Assembly (NCBI GenBank): GCA_945859605.1
Contig: OX243821.1
Span: 21,467,873 to 21,531,872 of the forward strand
Direction of reading: 5' to 3'
Length of the DNA stretch: 64,000 bases
DNA from: Lumbricus rubellus
Taxonomy: Eukaryota; Annelida; Clitellata; Crassiclitellata; Lumbricidae
Both the position numbers and the translations under genes were made by a program. Shown here one piece after another: positions 54,661 through 64,000 of the stretch; position 1 is the stretch's first letter, and every line of letters starts with the position of its first letter. A model generated the notes under the pieces. It had not been told where the DNA came from. It worked only from the letters and a program-made list of their open reading frames with translations, and made no database searches.

Positions 54661-55019
54661 TCAATCGGTCGATCGGTCGGTCGATCGGTCGGTCGGTCGG
54701 TGAGTCAGTCAGTCAGTTGTCTGCCTGCATGCCTGCCATATTTATCAGCACCAATACACCTTCCTACATTCAGTCACCACTAACTCCATAATTATTATAA
54801 AGATCTCTGCATATTCCTCTGGCGGCTGTTACTGTTTAAGTTTTAACCATAATATCAATCCATTTAAACACCACTTTTAAGATAAACAGTAGCGCTATAT
54901 ATAAAAGCTAGGAAATAATGCAGCATTAAAGTATGTCCCTAATCCTGTAAAAAGGACTTCAAATCAACAAGTCAATCAATATAGAACCAGAAACTAATCA
55001 GTCAATAAATCAGCCACTC

Positions 55020-55072
55020 AATCAATCATTAAAAAAACCAAACAATCATCCACTTAATCAATAAATCAATCA

Positions 55073-55105
<33 letters not shown>

Positions 55106-55110
55106 CACAT
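55020..55110. repeat. (CAAT)n microsatellite
   Basis: TCAATCAATCAATCAATCAA with flanking imperfect AATCA units, just upstream of SINE copy 3. Confidence 0.9.
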
Positions 55111-55166
55111 TTATCAATCATGCCACCAAGAAGTCATATTAATCAATAAACGAATCAATAATAACT

Positions 55167-55388
55167 GGGGCGCGGTGGTGTAGTGGTGGCGTCGTTGCCT
55201 TGGAGCCGGAAGGTTCGAGATTCGAATCCACCCTCAACCGCGTAAGGACCTTGGGCAAGTCCCTCACTCACAATTGCTCAGCGCTTCGGCGTGAAACTCA
55301 GATGCAGTGTCCGTGCTGTAGTCGGGAGCGCCTCTAAGTAGTGGCTGAGAGCTGGAAGAGGCGCTATAACAAGTGCGCATACAAATGA
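55167..55388 (+). mobile_element. tRNA-derived SINE, copy 3
   Basis: The only plus-strand copy: GGGGCGCGGTGGTGTAGTGG, GGTTCGAGATTCGAATCCAC, GACCTTGGGCAAGTCCCTCA, CTCAGCGCTTCGGCGTGAAA, GGGAGCGCCTCTAAG, GCGCTATAACAAGTGCGCAT, ACAAATG. Confidence 0.9.
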
Positions 55389-55619
55389 TTGTGGTTCTGT
55401 TAGACTTGATAATCACACTTGCTCAATTTCTTCAACAGAGCCTATTCAACTCTATAATTGTGCCGTGCAATCTAACAAATTAATTTTGGCAGGAAATTTT
55501 TTGGACGGTTTTGGCAATATATACCTAACATGTTCATTGTTCAAGCAGTTTCCCTGATTGAAAATGTTGGAATTAATCGTTGATCACGGTTGATGATATT
55601 ATGTCAGACAGCGGATCAA

Positions 55620-55642
55620 GTATGTATGTATGTATGTATGTA

Positions 55643-55693
<51 letters not shown>

Positions 55694-56262
55694 GTGTATG
55701 TGTGTATGTATGTATGTATGTATGTATGTATGTATGTATGTATGTATGTATGTATGTATGTATGTATGTATGTATGTATGTATGTATGTATGTATGTATG
55801 TATGTATGTATGTATGTATGTATGTATGTATGTATGTATGTATGTATGTATGTATGTATGTATGTATGTATGTATGTATGTATGTATGTATGTATGTATG
55901 TATGTATGTATGTATGTATGTATGTATGTATGTATGTATGTATGTATGTATGTATGTATGTATGTATGTATGTATGTATGTATGTATGTATGTATGTATG
56001 TATGTATGTATGTATGTATGTATGTATGTATGTATGTATGTATGTATGTATGTATGTATGTATGTATGTATGTATGTATGTATGTATGTATGTATGTATG
56101 TATGTATGTATGTATGTATGTATGTATGTATGTATGTATGTATGTATGTATGTATGTATGTATGTATGTATGTATGTATGTATGTTTGTATGTTTGTATG
56201 TATGTATGTATGTATGTATGTATGTATGTATGTATGTATGTATGTATGTATGTATGTATGTA
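55620..56262. repeat. (TATG)n microsatellite, about 640 bp
   Basis: Near-perfect TATG units with a (TG)n block at 55648-55684 and two TTTG variants near 56183-56193. It begins exactly at the tail of SINE copy 4 (on the minus strand, the SINE ends ...GTGCACATACA and the array is (TACA)n). Confidence 0.98.
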
Positions 56263-56451
56263 TGTGCACTTGTCATAGCGCCTCTTCGCGCTCGCTACTC
56301 AGAGGCGCTCCCGATGCAGAGCGGACACTGCATCGGAGTTTCACGCCGAAGCGCCGAGCAATTGTGAATGAAGGACTTGCCCGAGGTGGATTCGAACCTC
56401 GAACCTTCCGGCTCCAAGGCAACGACGCCACCGCTACACCACTGCGCTCCG
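56263..56451 (-). mobile_element. tRNA-derived SINE, copy 4, with expanded tail
   Basis: Minus strand: GGAGCGCAGTGGTGTAGCGG, GGTTCGAATCCACC, body lacking about 20 bp (GTAAGGACC part), tail GGCGCTATGACAAGTGCACA then (TACA)n. Confidence 0.9.
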
Positions 56452-56464
56452 AAAATGACACTTA

Positions 56465-56860
56465 ACATCAAGCAGGCCAGCGCAGAGAGCGGCTCTGAGT
56501 AGGTTTCTTGTAGAGGCGCTAAATTAATTCTCGGAATGAACTAATGAATGAATGAATGAATGAATGAATGAATGAATGAATGAATGAATGAATGATTGAA
56601 TGAATGAATGAATGAATGATTGAATGAATGATTGAATGAATGAATGAATGAATGATTGAATGAATGAATGAATGATTGAATGAATGAATGAATGATTGAA
56701 TGAATGAATGAATGAATGATTGATTGAATGAATGAATGATTGAATGAATGATTGAATGAATGAATGAATGATTGAATGATTGAATGAATGAATGAATGAA
56801 TGATTGAATGAATGAATGAATGAATGAATGAATGAATGAATGATTGAATGAATGAATGCA
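56465..56860 (+). repeat. repeat tail with (GAAT)n microsatellite
   Basis: GCGGCTCTGAGTAGG...GAGGCGCTAAATTAATTCTC is a LINE/SINE-type 3' tail like the one at 42430-42480, and continues straight into about 320 bp of GAAT units with scattered GATT variants. Confidence 0.9.
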
Positions 56861-57187
56861 TAATCACAACTGAGAAAGGCGATCGCTTATAATGGCTTAT
56901 TTGACTACGAGTGCATGGACGATGTTATCATAACCCAGTATCATCTGCACGGCATTATCGAAATTGAACATAGCCTAATAATATACCCACCCTAGTGCCA
57001 AGAATGAACATAAAAAGGCAGCGCTCAATTATCCCTTTGTATATAGGTACCTCTCGCTTTCCATCCAATGCACAAGCGCCCCACCCTCCTCCCCCACCCA
57101 ACTTCCCGGTGAAGATGTCAAGAGAATACCTTAACAAATTGTTTACAGAATCTTGTGCGTATACACGTAGAAGTGGACTTAGTTATT

Positions 57188-57412
57188 GTTTGTTTGTATG
57201 TGCACTTGTCATAGCGCCCCTTTAGGCTCTCTCTACTCAGTGGCGCTCACGAATGCAGCGCTGACACTGCATCGGAGTTTCACGCTGAAGCGCTGAGCAA
57301 TTGCGAGTGAAGGACTTGTCCAAGGTTCCCACGCGGCGGCTTGAGGTGGATTCGAACCTGCGACCCTTCGGCTGCAAGGCGGCGAACATACCCACTGCAC
57401 CACCGCGCCCCA
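57188..57412 (-). mobile_element. tRNA-derived SINE, copy 5
   Basis: Minus strand: GGGGCGCGGTGGTGCAGTGG, GGTATGTTCGCCGCC, GGTTCGAATCCACC, body, tail GCGCTATGACAAGTGCACAT, ACAAACAAAC. Shares the GTATGTTCGCC variant with copy 2, so two subfamilies are present. Confidence 0.9.
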
Positions 57413-58274
57413 CAAAGTTATACGACATTCTGATCGCTGCACTCCTTCTTCATTATAAGGACTAGCACTGTTAGAGCAATAGCAGATAGTTGCGAGTTTA
57501 ACGACGCCCTCTAACAGTTATTGTGAATAGGCCTATCTCTAGTGTTTCCTTTTTTCCTCTATTCCTGTACTAATCGGGTCAATCTACGACATGACCCGGA
57601 AAAAATTGCAAGAAAACGTTTTATGATGATTTTCAGGAGTATTAGGTCTGGTGATGAACATACTAAAAGTTGCATAAAATCGGAGCACGGCAAGTGGTCT
57701 AATTTTGGCGGGAAAAAAGATGGCCGCCAATTGGACCCGGCATGGGATCTGGAAATTATACTGTTAGGACCAAATCATGAAATAATTTGCTAACATGATT
57801 TTCTAGACTAATTTGACCCTCCTGAGAACGAAAATCGTGGTTAGGAAGCTTAATTTCCAGCGGTTGCATGGGAAAACAAGATGGCGGCCAAAGTGGAGAC
57901 CTATTGCTTCAAACTGCTGTATAGTCGAGTCAATCTACGAAATAACCCACAAAAAAGGTGTAAGAAGGCGATTTATGACGATTTTCTAGTGTCTTAGGTC
58001 TGGTGATCAACATACTAAAAGTTGCAAGAAATCTAACCATGGCAAGTTGTCTATTTTTGGCGGGAAAAAGATGGCCGCCAATTGGACGAGGCTTGGAATC
58101 TGGAAATGATACTGTCAGAAGCAGATCATGTAACAATTTAGTAGCATGCTGTTCTATACTAATTTGACCCTTCTGAGAACGAAAATCGTGGTTAGCAGGC
58201 TTGATTTCCAGCGGTTGCACGGGAAAACAAGATGGCGGCCAAAATGGCGTCCTATTGCTTAAAAAGGCAGTGTT

Positions 58275-58630
58275 ATGACTTTAAGGAATCCATCCTGCGC
58301 AATCCCATCCTCATCTAGCCCATCCACATCATCATCAGCATCATCTCCATCACAGCATGATATCAACCGTCGCTGGAGGGGGTGCAGTCCAGATCTCGGG
58401 GGCAGTTCATCGAACAAAACGTACATTGGGGTCGGCGCTGGAACGAACGACTTCATCAACGGTCACCAGGTGCAGTCAGCATCGTTCCTCTACAGAAGCC
58501 AGGCCTACGGGCCCCTGCCGGGAACACACAAACATGACAAAGGTTTGTTACCAATGACGCATCACCACCACCAGCACCAGCGCCACCACCATCAGGACCA
58601 TCATCAGCACCACCACCACCACCTGGAGAT
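58275..58630 (+). pseudogene. ONECUT-like N-terminal/His-rich segment, left arm copy
   Basis: The plus strand reads SPDLGGSSSNKTYIGVGAGT, NDFINGHQVQSASFLYRSQA, GLLPMTHHHHQHQ, and a His-rich run ending LEME-I. The inverted partner at 58801-59340 has VGAGTNGGINCHQRQSASFL and continues past LEME into a CUT-domain start, so this copy is cut off exactly there. His-rich tracts ahead of the CUT domain are usual in ONECUT proteins; the SASFLYRSQAYG part I cannot match to any family. Confidence 0.55.
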
Positions 58631-58717
58631 GGAAATTGTTCGAATATTTTCTGTACTCCAAACGCAGATCACGTTACCTTAGAAACCACTGTTTGTACAG
58701 CGATGTGTCTGGGGTCC

Positions 58718-59340
58718 AGTCTGAATCGATAATGGGAGGGATGCTGTACCTCTTCAGCTCACTGCTGATCTTCTGCGTTAGGTCCTTCGTGTTGATCTCT
58801 TCCATCTCCAGGTGGTGGTGTTGATGGTGTTGGTGCTGGTGCTGGTGGTGACGGCTCTTGCCAGACAGTCGTTTGAGGCACCCCCTTGGGGGATAATCGT
58901 TTTCTTAGCGTTCCTTTTGCCTGACGAAGGCTGGCAACGCGAGGGGAGAATAGTGCAACGAGAAAAGGTTCGTAGTGTACGGTTTGGGACTGGACGACGT
59001 CTGGGGGGACACGAGACGACGACGATGGAACAGCGGATGACAATGGGCAGCTCCCTTCGGGTGTGCGGTTTGTATGGGGCGCTGATTGATGCGTCATGGT
59101 TAGCAAACCCTTGGCCTGTTTGTGTGTTCTCGGCAGGTGCCCGTAGGCTTGGCTTCTGTAGAGGAACGATGCTGACTGCCTTTGGTGACAGTTGATGCCG
59201 CCGTTCGTTCCAGCGCCAACCCCCATGTACATTTTGTTGGATAAACTGACCCCGAGATTTGGAATGAACCCCTTCACCAGCGCTGTTTGATGTCATGCTG
59301 TGATCGAGATGATGCTGATAATGATGTGAATGGGTTGGCG
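58718..59340 (-). pseudogene. ONECUT (HNF6-type) fragment with start of CUT domain, right arm copy
   Basis: The minus strand at 58860-58738 reads HHQHQHQHHQHHHLEME, EINTKDLTQKISSELKRYSI, P. This lines up with the first turn of the ONECUT CUT domain (xMEEINTKEVAQRITTELKRYSIPQAIF in vertebrates) with only conservative changes, preceded by the His-rich tract typical of these transcription factors. After SIP the sequence departs from ONECUT (PIIDSDWTPDTS). The rest of the CUT domain and the homeodomain are absent. Upstream, about 200 bp (58870-59080) interrupts the arm relative to its partner. It is a captured, non-functional gene fragment. Confidence 0.65.
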
Positions 59341-60145
59341 CTGGATGGATTCCTTTCGCCTTCTACCCCGTTCCACTTCTCCTCCTCCGAAAGATCCATC
59401 CTTTTCCGATACACTTTCGGTTGTCATGAACCCAAAAGTTCCGTTGACGAACTTCTCGGAAACGCTTCCGATCGCTACCATTTTAGTTTTCTTGCAGTGT
59501 CACATTTGAAAAGTTGATTTCATTGCTTTCCGTTACATCAAAAATGCTAACTTGGAGTCCGAATTCATGTTTCCAATGCATACATCGCTTCACTTATAGC
59601 AATTTCAACATTCTGGTCGCCATTTTCCCCGCCATTTTGGTTTTACTTCCAGTGCTACATACGTGTGTTTGATTCAATTGCATGCCTAGAACCCTTACAT
59701 CTTAATTTAAATTACAAAATCGTGTTCATATCGCATACAATACCCGACTTACAGCCTTTTTAAGCAATCGAACGCCATTTTGGCCGCCATCTTGTTTTCC
59801 CATGTAACCGCTGGAAATCAAGCTTGCTAACCACGATTTTCGTTCTCAGAAGGGTCAAATTAGTATAGAACAGCATGCTACTAAATTGTTACATGATCTG
59901 CTTCTGACAGTATCATTTCCAGATTCCAAGCCTCGTCCAATTGGCGGCCATCTTTTTCCCGCCAAAATAGACAACTTGCCATGATTAGATTTCTTGCAAC
60001 TTTTAGTATGTTGATCACCAGACTTAAGACACTAGAAAATCGTCATAAAACGCCTTCTTACACCTTTTTTGTGGGTCATTTCGTAGATTGACTCGACTAT
60101 ACAGCAGTTTGAAGCAATAGGTCTCCACTTTGGCCGCCATCTTGT

Positions 60146-61599
60146 ATGCGAGTTCCTCTACCGCTTTGATCACAACCTGCTACCATGTGCCTATAGGTTT
60201 TTTTCCAGCAGGGCTCTGACTTGCATCGATATAACACTAGAAGCGTCAGTCTGTATCGTAGCATAAAGGCCCATTCCAACTCTCGTAGATTTTCCATTAG
60301 ATTCATGGGTCCTCCAATTTTTAACTCACTTCCATTAAACATAAAAGAGGCACCTAATTTGTTAATATTTTAAAAATGCTGCGATCGCATTTAGCCGTTG
60401 AATAATAAAGTCTATTAGTTTATGCTGGTCAATAATTGTCAGTAGCTAAGTATGTTAGTTAAGCTCTAGTTAAGACTTAAGAATCAATCTGTATGCCTTT
60501 ATTACATTCATTTACGTGAGTTGCACAGTCAATGAACTTGGTTTAACTACTGATCTGTCCGTATTTGTTTCCTTCTGGAAAATTGACACCTAATTTTAAA
60601 CTATTATAGGCCTACCTTTTTGAGGTTGTAATCAATTTTTTTTCTGCCAAAGAACTAATAATGTACAAAGCGAGAATCAGAAATATAAAATTTATATGCA
60701 AACTGTCAGGTACACCAGCGCATACGTTCCTATGCTCGTATGCGCATACATTCATACAAACGTTCATAGCCCTTACATACAGTCATGCGCTCAACATGCA
60801 TACACTCTTGCACGCGTATACGTGATCGTACACATCATCAGACATATAGAATGTCTATCTCTTTACTTCGTTGGCCCATCCTTGCCGAAAAGCCTTCCAC
60901 ACAGAACCATGCCGAACGCTGTCAAAAGTCCTGTTTCCCTGCATGGGATTCATTCATTTAAGTAATTTCAACAATTTATATAGCGCTCTTTGGAAGGCTA
61001 CTCAGTGGCGATCCCAGTGCAACCACGGTAATCACATAAAGACGTTTTAAGCTGGCTTGTCAACTGCAGGTATATGCTTGCACGGACAACTCTCAAGCGT
61101 TAATTAAGCGCATATTATACAGTTTTGAAGGTGTCTAAACAGAGCTCTTATCAATATCTTGTTCACGGAGGCTGCTTCTCGTAAGAAGTAATTAAAGTTA
61201 TTAAACCATTAACTTTGAATTTTATGGACGTCTGTGCTACAGTAACAGTAGTGTGTCCACCAACTACACATTACTGCACACTGGCTTATAATTATTGATT
61301 TACAATATTATTTGGGTATTAGATAGACCATAATTATTATTTTGCTATTCAGAAATATTAATTGCAGCGATAAAATTAAGCATTTTGTACAACCGTTACA
61401 GAGGTGTTTAAGAGGAATGCCATTGAATTAATTGAGAACTGACCAGAGTTACTGTACTGTTGAGGCCAGGTTCTCGGTTAAAAGACTCGTGCACATTTCA
61501 CATCAGATTTTGATACGAATGTGATCCTACTACGGGTTGGTTTCTGATTGAGCTTTCATATGTACGGCGGTCTTTGTTATTTATCACTTGCTGTTATCA
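60146..61599. other. no gene seen
   Basis: About 1.45 kb of AT-rich sequence. 60700-60800 has CATACA-rich imperfect repeats, and 60965-61030 (TTTATATAGCGCTCTTTGGAAGG, shortened) looks like a repeat tail in the minus orientation. Confidence 0.45.
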
Positions 61600-62098
61600 T
61601 CAATGGTCCTGGGCACGACGTTAAACTGCATCCATCCTCTGCCACAGGGAACCAACAACGTCCCTGTGCCGGTCCTAAGCCCGGACAAAAGGAGGAAGGT
61701 TTGCCAGATAGGTGGCGATACACTGGCAGTGAAAAACCAAGACGATTGTAATCCGCCAAAACCACGACACAAGTAACATAGCGACCCAGATGCTTCAAGG
61801 TGTCATGATGTGGAGCAGACATGCACACATTGCACAGCTCGGTCAGGACAGACCAATGGAGAGTGTCGGGGGAGAGAGTGTGGGACACAACGGGCATTGA
61901 CCCACGTTGTCTTCATGCCTCTTTCCCACGATTCTTTTCAATCGGAAAAGGTGGTCTAGAATAGATGCTCCAAGATGTTTATGGTATGGAGCAGACCTGC
62001 TGACCGGACCGGTTGAAGCTGGGAAACATGATGCGAGACAAACTCAGAACAGAGAGTGGCGTCGGACTCTTACGGACATTGAGCCTATGGATAGCCTA
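61600..62098 (+). mobile_element. possible LINE 3' end
   Basis: The plus strand reads LWYGADLLTGP, then DARQTQNREWRRTLTDIEPM. An xxDRxxWRxxL ending followed directly by a simple repeat is how many non-LTR elements finish, but no upstream RT motif supports it. A ~36 bp phrase (AGATGCTYCAAGRTGT...GGAGCAGAC) occurs twice, at 61789 and 61967. Confidence 0.3.
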
Positions 62099-62213
<115 letters not shown>

Positions 62214-62806
62214 TATCATCAAACACTTGAACCTACCACAGAATTATGGCTATCTTCATTACTTCTCTCAACAAAGCTCTAATTAATTACACACCTCTTT
62301 TAATGTTAACACACAACAAATAAGAACGAGCAAATCCAATCACTCCCGATCTAGTACCTTGCCCATAAGTGCTGTAATATGCCGAGCAAATTTCTGTCCA
62401 GGGTAACGGCCTATGTTGTCATAGAACCTGGCCAAATCGGATCCATCCATCCAAAGGCATCCATCCACTCAGAATTAGAATACCTTGAACAGTGCAAAAA
62501 TTGAAATTTCAAATACATTTTCTATCAAACAGCTCGCATATAAATACATGGTCTCCCTCTATAATAAGTAATATCTTCCTTCCCGTACGTTATAAAATGC
62601 CAGGCAATGCAGGTCCTAAGCTACGCTGAAACACTTCTCACAAAAAGTGTCAAAGGTCTAAATAATTATACACCTCTTTCAAGATTGATATACCTCAAAT
62701 AAGAACCAGAAACCATTTAAATTTGTATATAGCAGCAGATCATTTTGCAAATAAGTCCTTCGGTATAATAGTGTTGTTATAAATACACGGTCTCGCTCTA
62801 TGATGG
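62214..62806. other. 3' flank of the LMO gene
   Basis: No gene. Presumed 3' UTR of the LMO gene on the minus strand. Two loosely similar halves (AATTATACACCTCTTTYAA, ATAAGAACSAG, ATAAATACAYGGTCTC at 62280-62560 and 62660-62800) suggest an old duplication of about 230-380 bp. Confidence 0.4.
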
Positions 62807-63008
62807 CTATTGAGCCGCTGATGACTTTGGACTTGGACTTCCGTATCCGCTGGATATATCATCATTGAGAATACTCTGTGTTTGGCGCTTGATCTGAGTC
62901 AAAGCGTTGTAACCGTAGGACATCTTGGCAAAGGCCAATCGCTCCTCGTAGTCATACTCACAGAGGATCTTATTGTCACACAGGTAGTAACGGTCACCAA
63001 CGCAAAAC
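62807..63008 (-). CDS. LIM-only protein (LMO1/2/3-Beadex type), last coding exon
   Basis: The minus strand after acceptor TTCTGTGTAG reads (R)FCVGDRYYLCDNKILCEYDY, EERLAFAKMS, then a tail of about 40 residues ending SSGYGSPSPKSSAAQ-stop. This is the end of the second LIM domain of LMO proteins (vertebrate RFCVGDKFFLKNNMILCQxDYEE, Drosophila Beadex RFCVGDRFYLCxNKILCEYDYEERL). The C and D of ILCEYD are the last two zinc ligands. LMO proteins have two LIM domains and no DNA-binding part; they bridge LDB with GATA/bHLH factors in nuclear complexes. Exon starts in phase 1, as in other LMO genes as far as I recall. The earlier exons lie beyond 64,000 on this strand. Confidence 0.88.
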
Positions 63009-63174
63009 CTACACAGAACAAAAAACAACGAGACGGATATATCAATCAGAATAATAAATATGGTGACACACCAATAGCATGTACAAGTAAATGCCTACTG
63101 ATGATAACAATATTTATTTACTTCGAACAAGCACATTGCAGAACGATTACAATTTCTCGTCATGGTTATTATCA

Positions 63175-63204
63175 TCATCGTGGTTATCATCATCATCATC
63201 ATCA

Positions 63205-63238
<34 letters not shown>

Positions 63239-63892
63239 ATTCGCCATCACCATCACCATCACCATCACCATCACCATCACCATCACCACCATCACCACCA
63301 TCACCACCATCACCACCATCACCACCATCACCACCATCACCACCACCACCACCATCACCACCATCACCATCATCACCATCATCACCATCATCACCATCAT
63401 CACCATCATCACCATCATCACCATCATCACCATCATCACCACCATCACCACCATCACCACCATCACCACCATCATCACCATCATCACCATCATCACCATC
63501 ATCACCATCATCACCATCATCACCATCATCACCATCATCACCATCATCACCATCATCACCATCATCACCATCATCACCATCATCACCATCATCACCATCA
63601 TCACCATCATCACCATCACCACCATCACCACCATCACCACCATCACCACCATCACCACCATCACCACCATCACCACCATCACCACCATCACCACCATCAC
63701 CACCATCACCACCATCACCACCATCACCACCATCACCACCATCACCACCATCACCACCATCACCACCATCACCACCATCACCACCATCACCATCATCACC
63801 ATCATCACCATCATCACCATCATCACCATCATCACCATCATCACCATCACCATCACCATCACCATCACCATCACCATCACCATCACCATCAC

Positions 63893-63990
<98 letters not shown>
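63175..63990. repeat. compound CAT/CAC microsatellite in the LMO intron
   Basis: Blocks of (CAT)n, (CGT)n, (CACCAT)n, (CACCATCAC)n and (CATCAC) arranged in roughly symmetric order, ending in (CAT)n at 63895-63990. The long Met/Val open frame on the minus strand is a by-product. Confidence 0.98.
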
Positions 63991-64000
63991 CAAATGCGAC

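Larger units (their letters stand above)
57570..60145. mobile_element. foldback (long inverted repeat) element with captured gene sequence
   Basis: The left arm has two ~345 bp tandem units (57570-57905 and 57910-58265), each ending CCAGCGGTTGCAYGGGAAAA CAAGATGGCGGCC. The right arm (about 59741-60145) is the reverse complement of the second unit with a few percent difference. Inside, a second pair of inverted segments (58275-58630 and about 58801-59340) carries protein-like sequence, with a short centre at 58631-58800. The arrangement is that of a foldback or large composite TIR element that picked up host sequence. I could not fix exact termini or a target duplication; a third partial word (GGTCGCCATTTTCCCCGCCA) lies at 59615. 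Confidence 0.8.

Noticed and set aside
55580..56465. Long open frames of YVCM/IHTY repeats on both strands
   Set aside because: They are translations of the (TATG)n microsatellite in all frames, with no stop possible in the repeat.
56541..56867. HSFIHSF frame on the minus strand
   Set aside because: By-product of the (GAAT)n array.
58759..59296. Two 172-codon minus-strand frames in the foldback element
   Set aside because: As full-length proteins they are not credible: the ONECUT-like reading is in a third frame at the 3' part, and only the start of one frame matches the left arm. They are described as captured fragments instead.
61577..61897. 106-codon minus-strand frame
   Set aside because: No recognisable motif; competing open frames on the plus strand over the same bases.
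63095..63991. 298-codon Met/Val-rich open frame on the minus strand
   Set aside because: By-product of the CAT/CAC microsatellite in the LMO intron.

Overview
KIND OF GENOME. This is a gene-poor, repeat-dense piece of a eukaryotic, almost certainly metazoan, nuclear genome. It has spliced genes with GT-AG introns, tRNA-derived SINEs, non-LTR and Penelope-like retroelements, hAT, piggyBac and Helitron DNA elements, a satellite and very long tetranucleotide arrays. Two host genes are recognisable by protein similarity: NUBP2 (cytosolic Fe-S assembly ATPase) on the + strand and the last coding exon of an LMO-type LIM-only gene on the - strand. A fragment of a ONECUT homeobox gene lies inside an inverted-repeat element. 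This mix fits an invertebrate bilaterian, probably marine; I cannot fix the species or phylum from the sequence. LAYOUT. 0-7 kb: a shuffled, duplicated block with a LINE end, a repeated 110-150 bp module, five or so copies of a DEAD-box-helicase-like exon whose motif V is replaced by a small palindrome, and two copies of an uncharacterised gene (one about 300 codons and intact, 5.6-6.5 kb). 7-16 kb: a LINE RT relic, then a - strand locus of an unnamed protein family (first exon near 13 kb, last near 10 kb) whose intron holds a ~372 bp tandem array that amplifies the exon end. It is flanked by repeated copies of a CYWPP-containing domain and a hairpin whose loop is inverted relative to its sister copy. 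16-25 kb: one GC-rich candidate exon, two tandem arrays, a hAT transposon inserted beside or within a LINE ORF1 (zinc-knuckle gag), and a degraded C2H2/acidic ORF. 25-33 kb: three hAT transposase relics, Penelope-like RT relics and segmental duplications. 33-40 kb: a 1.17 kb TIR element, a decayed unnamed gene, and a 1.2 kb hAT element with a perfect 8 bp target duplication. 41.4-47.5 kb: NUBP2, seven coding exons, with introns carrying LINE ends, a hAT MITE, a GATT/GACT minisatellite that runs into a splice acceptor, and a Helitron; its stop codon lies in the first unit of a 16 bp minisatellite. 47.9-50.5 kb: a piggyBac-type element, a hAT MITE and a LINE RT end. 50.8-52.9 kb: a GC-rich satellite with 11 bp sub-units. 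53-57.4 kb: five SINE copies, one seeding a 640 bp TATG array. 57.5-60.1 kb: a foldback element with ONECUT-derived sequence in both arms. 62.8-64 kb: LMO exon and its microsatellite-filled intron. HOW IT WORKS TOGETHER. NUBP2 and LMO are ordinary single-copy genes with no evident functional link. Almost everything else is mobile or duplicated DNA, and the window is best read as a record of nested insertion, exon amplification and microsatellite seeding. All family names come from remembered motifs, not from a database search.
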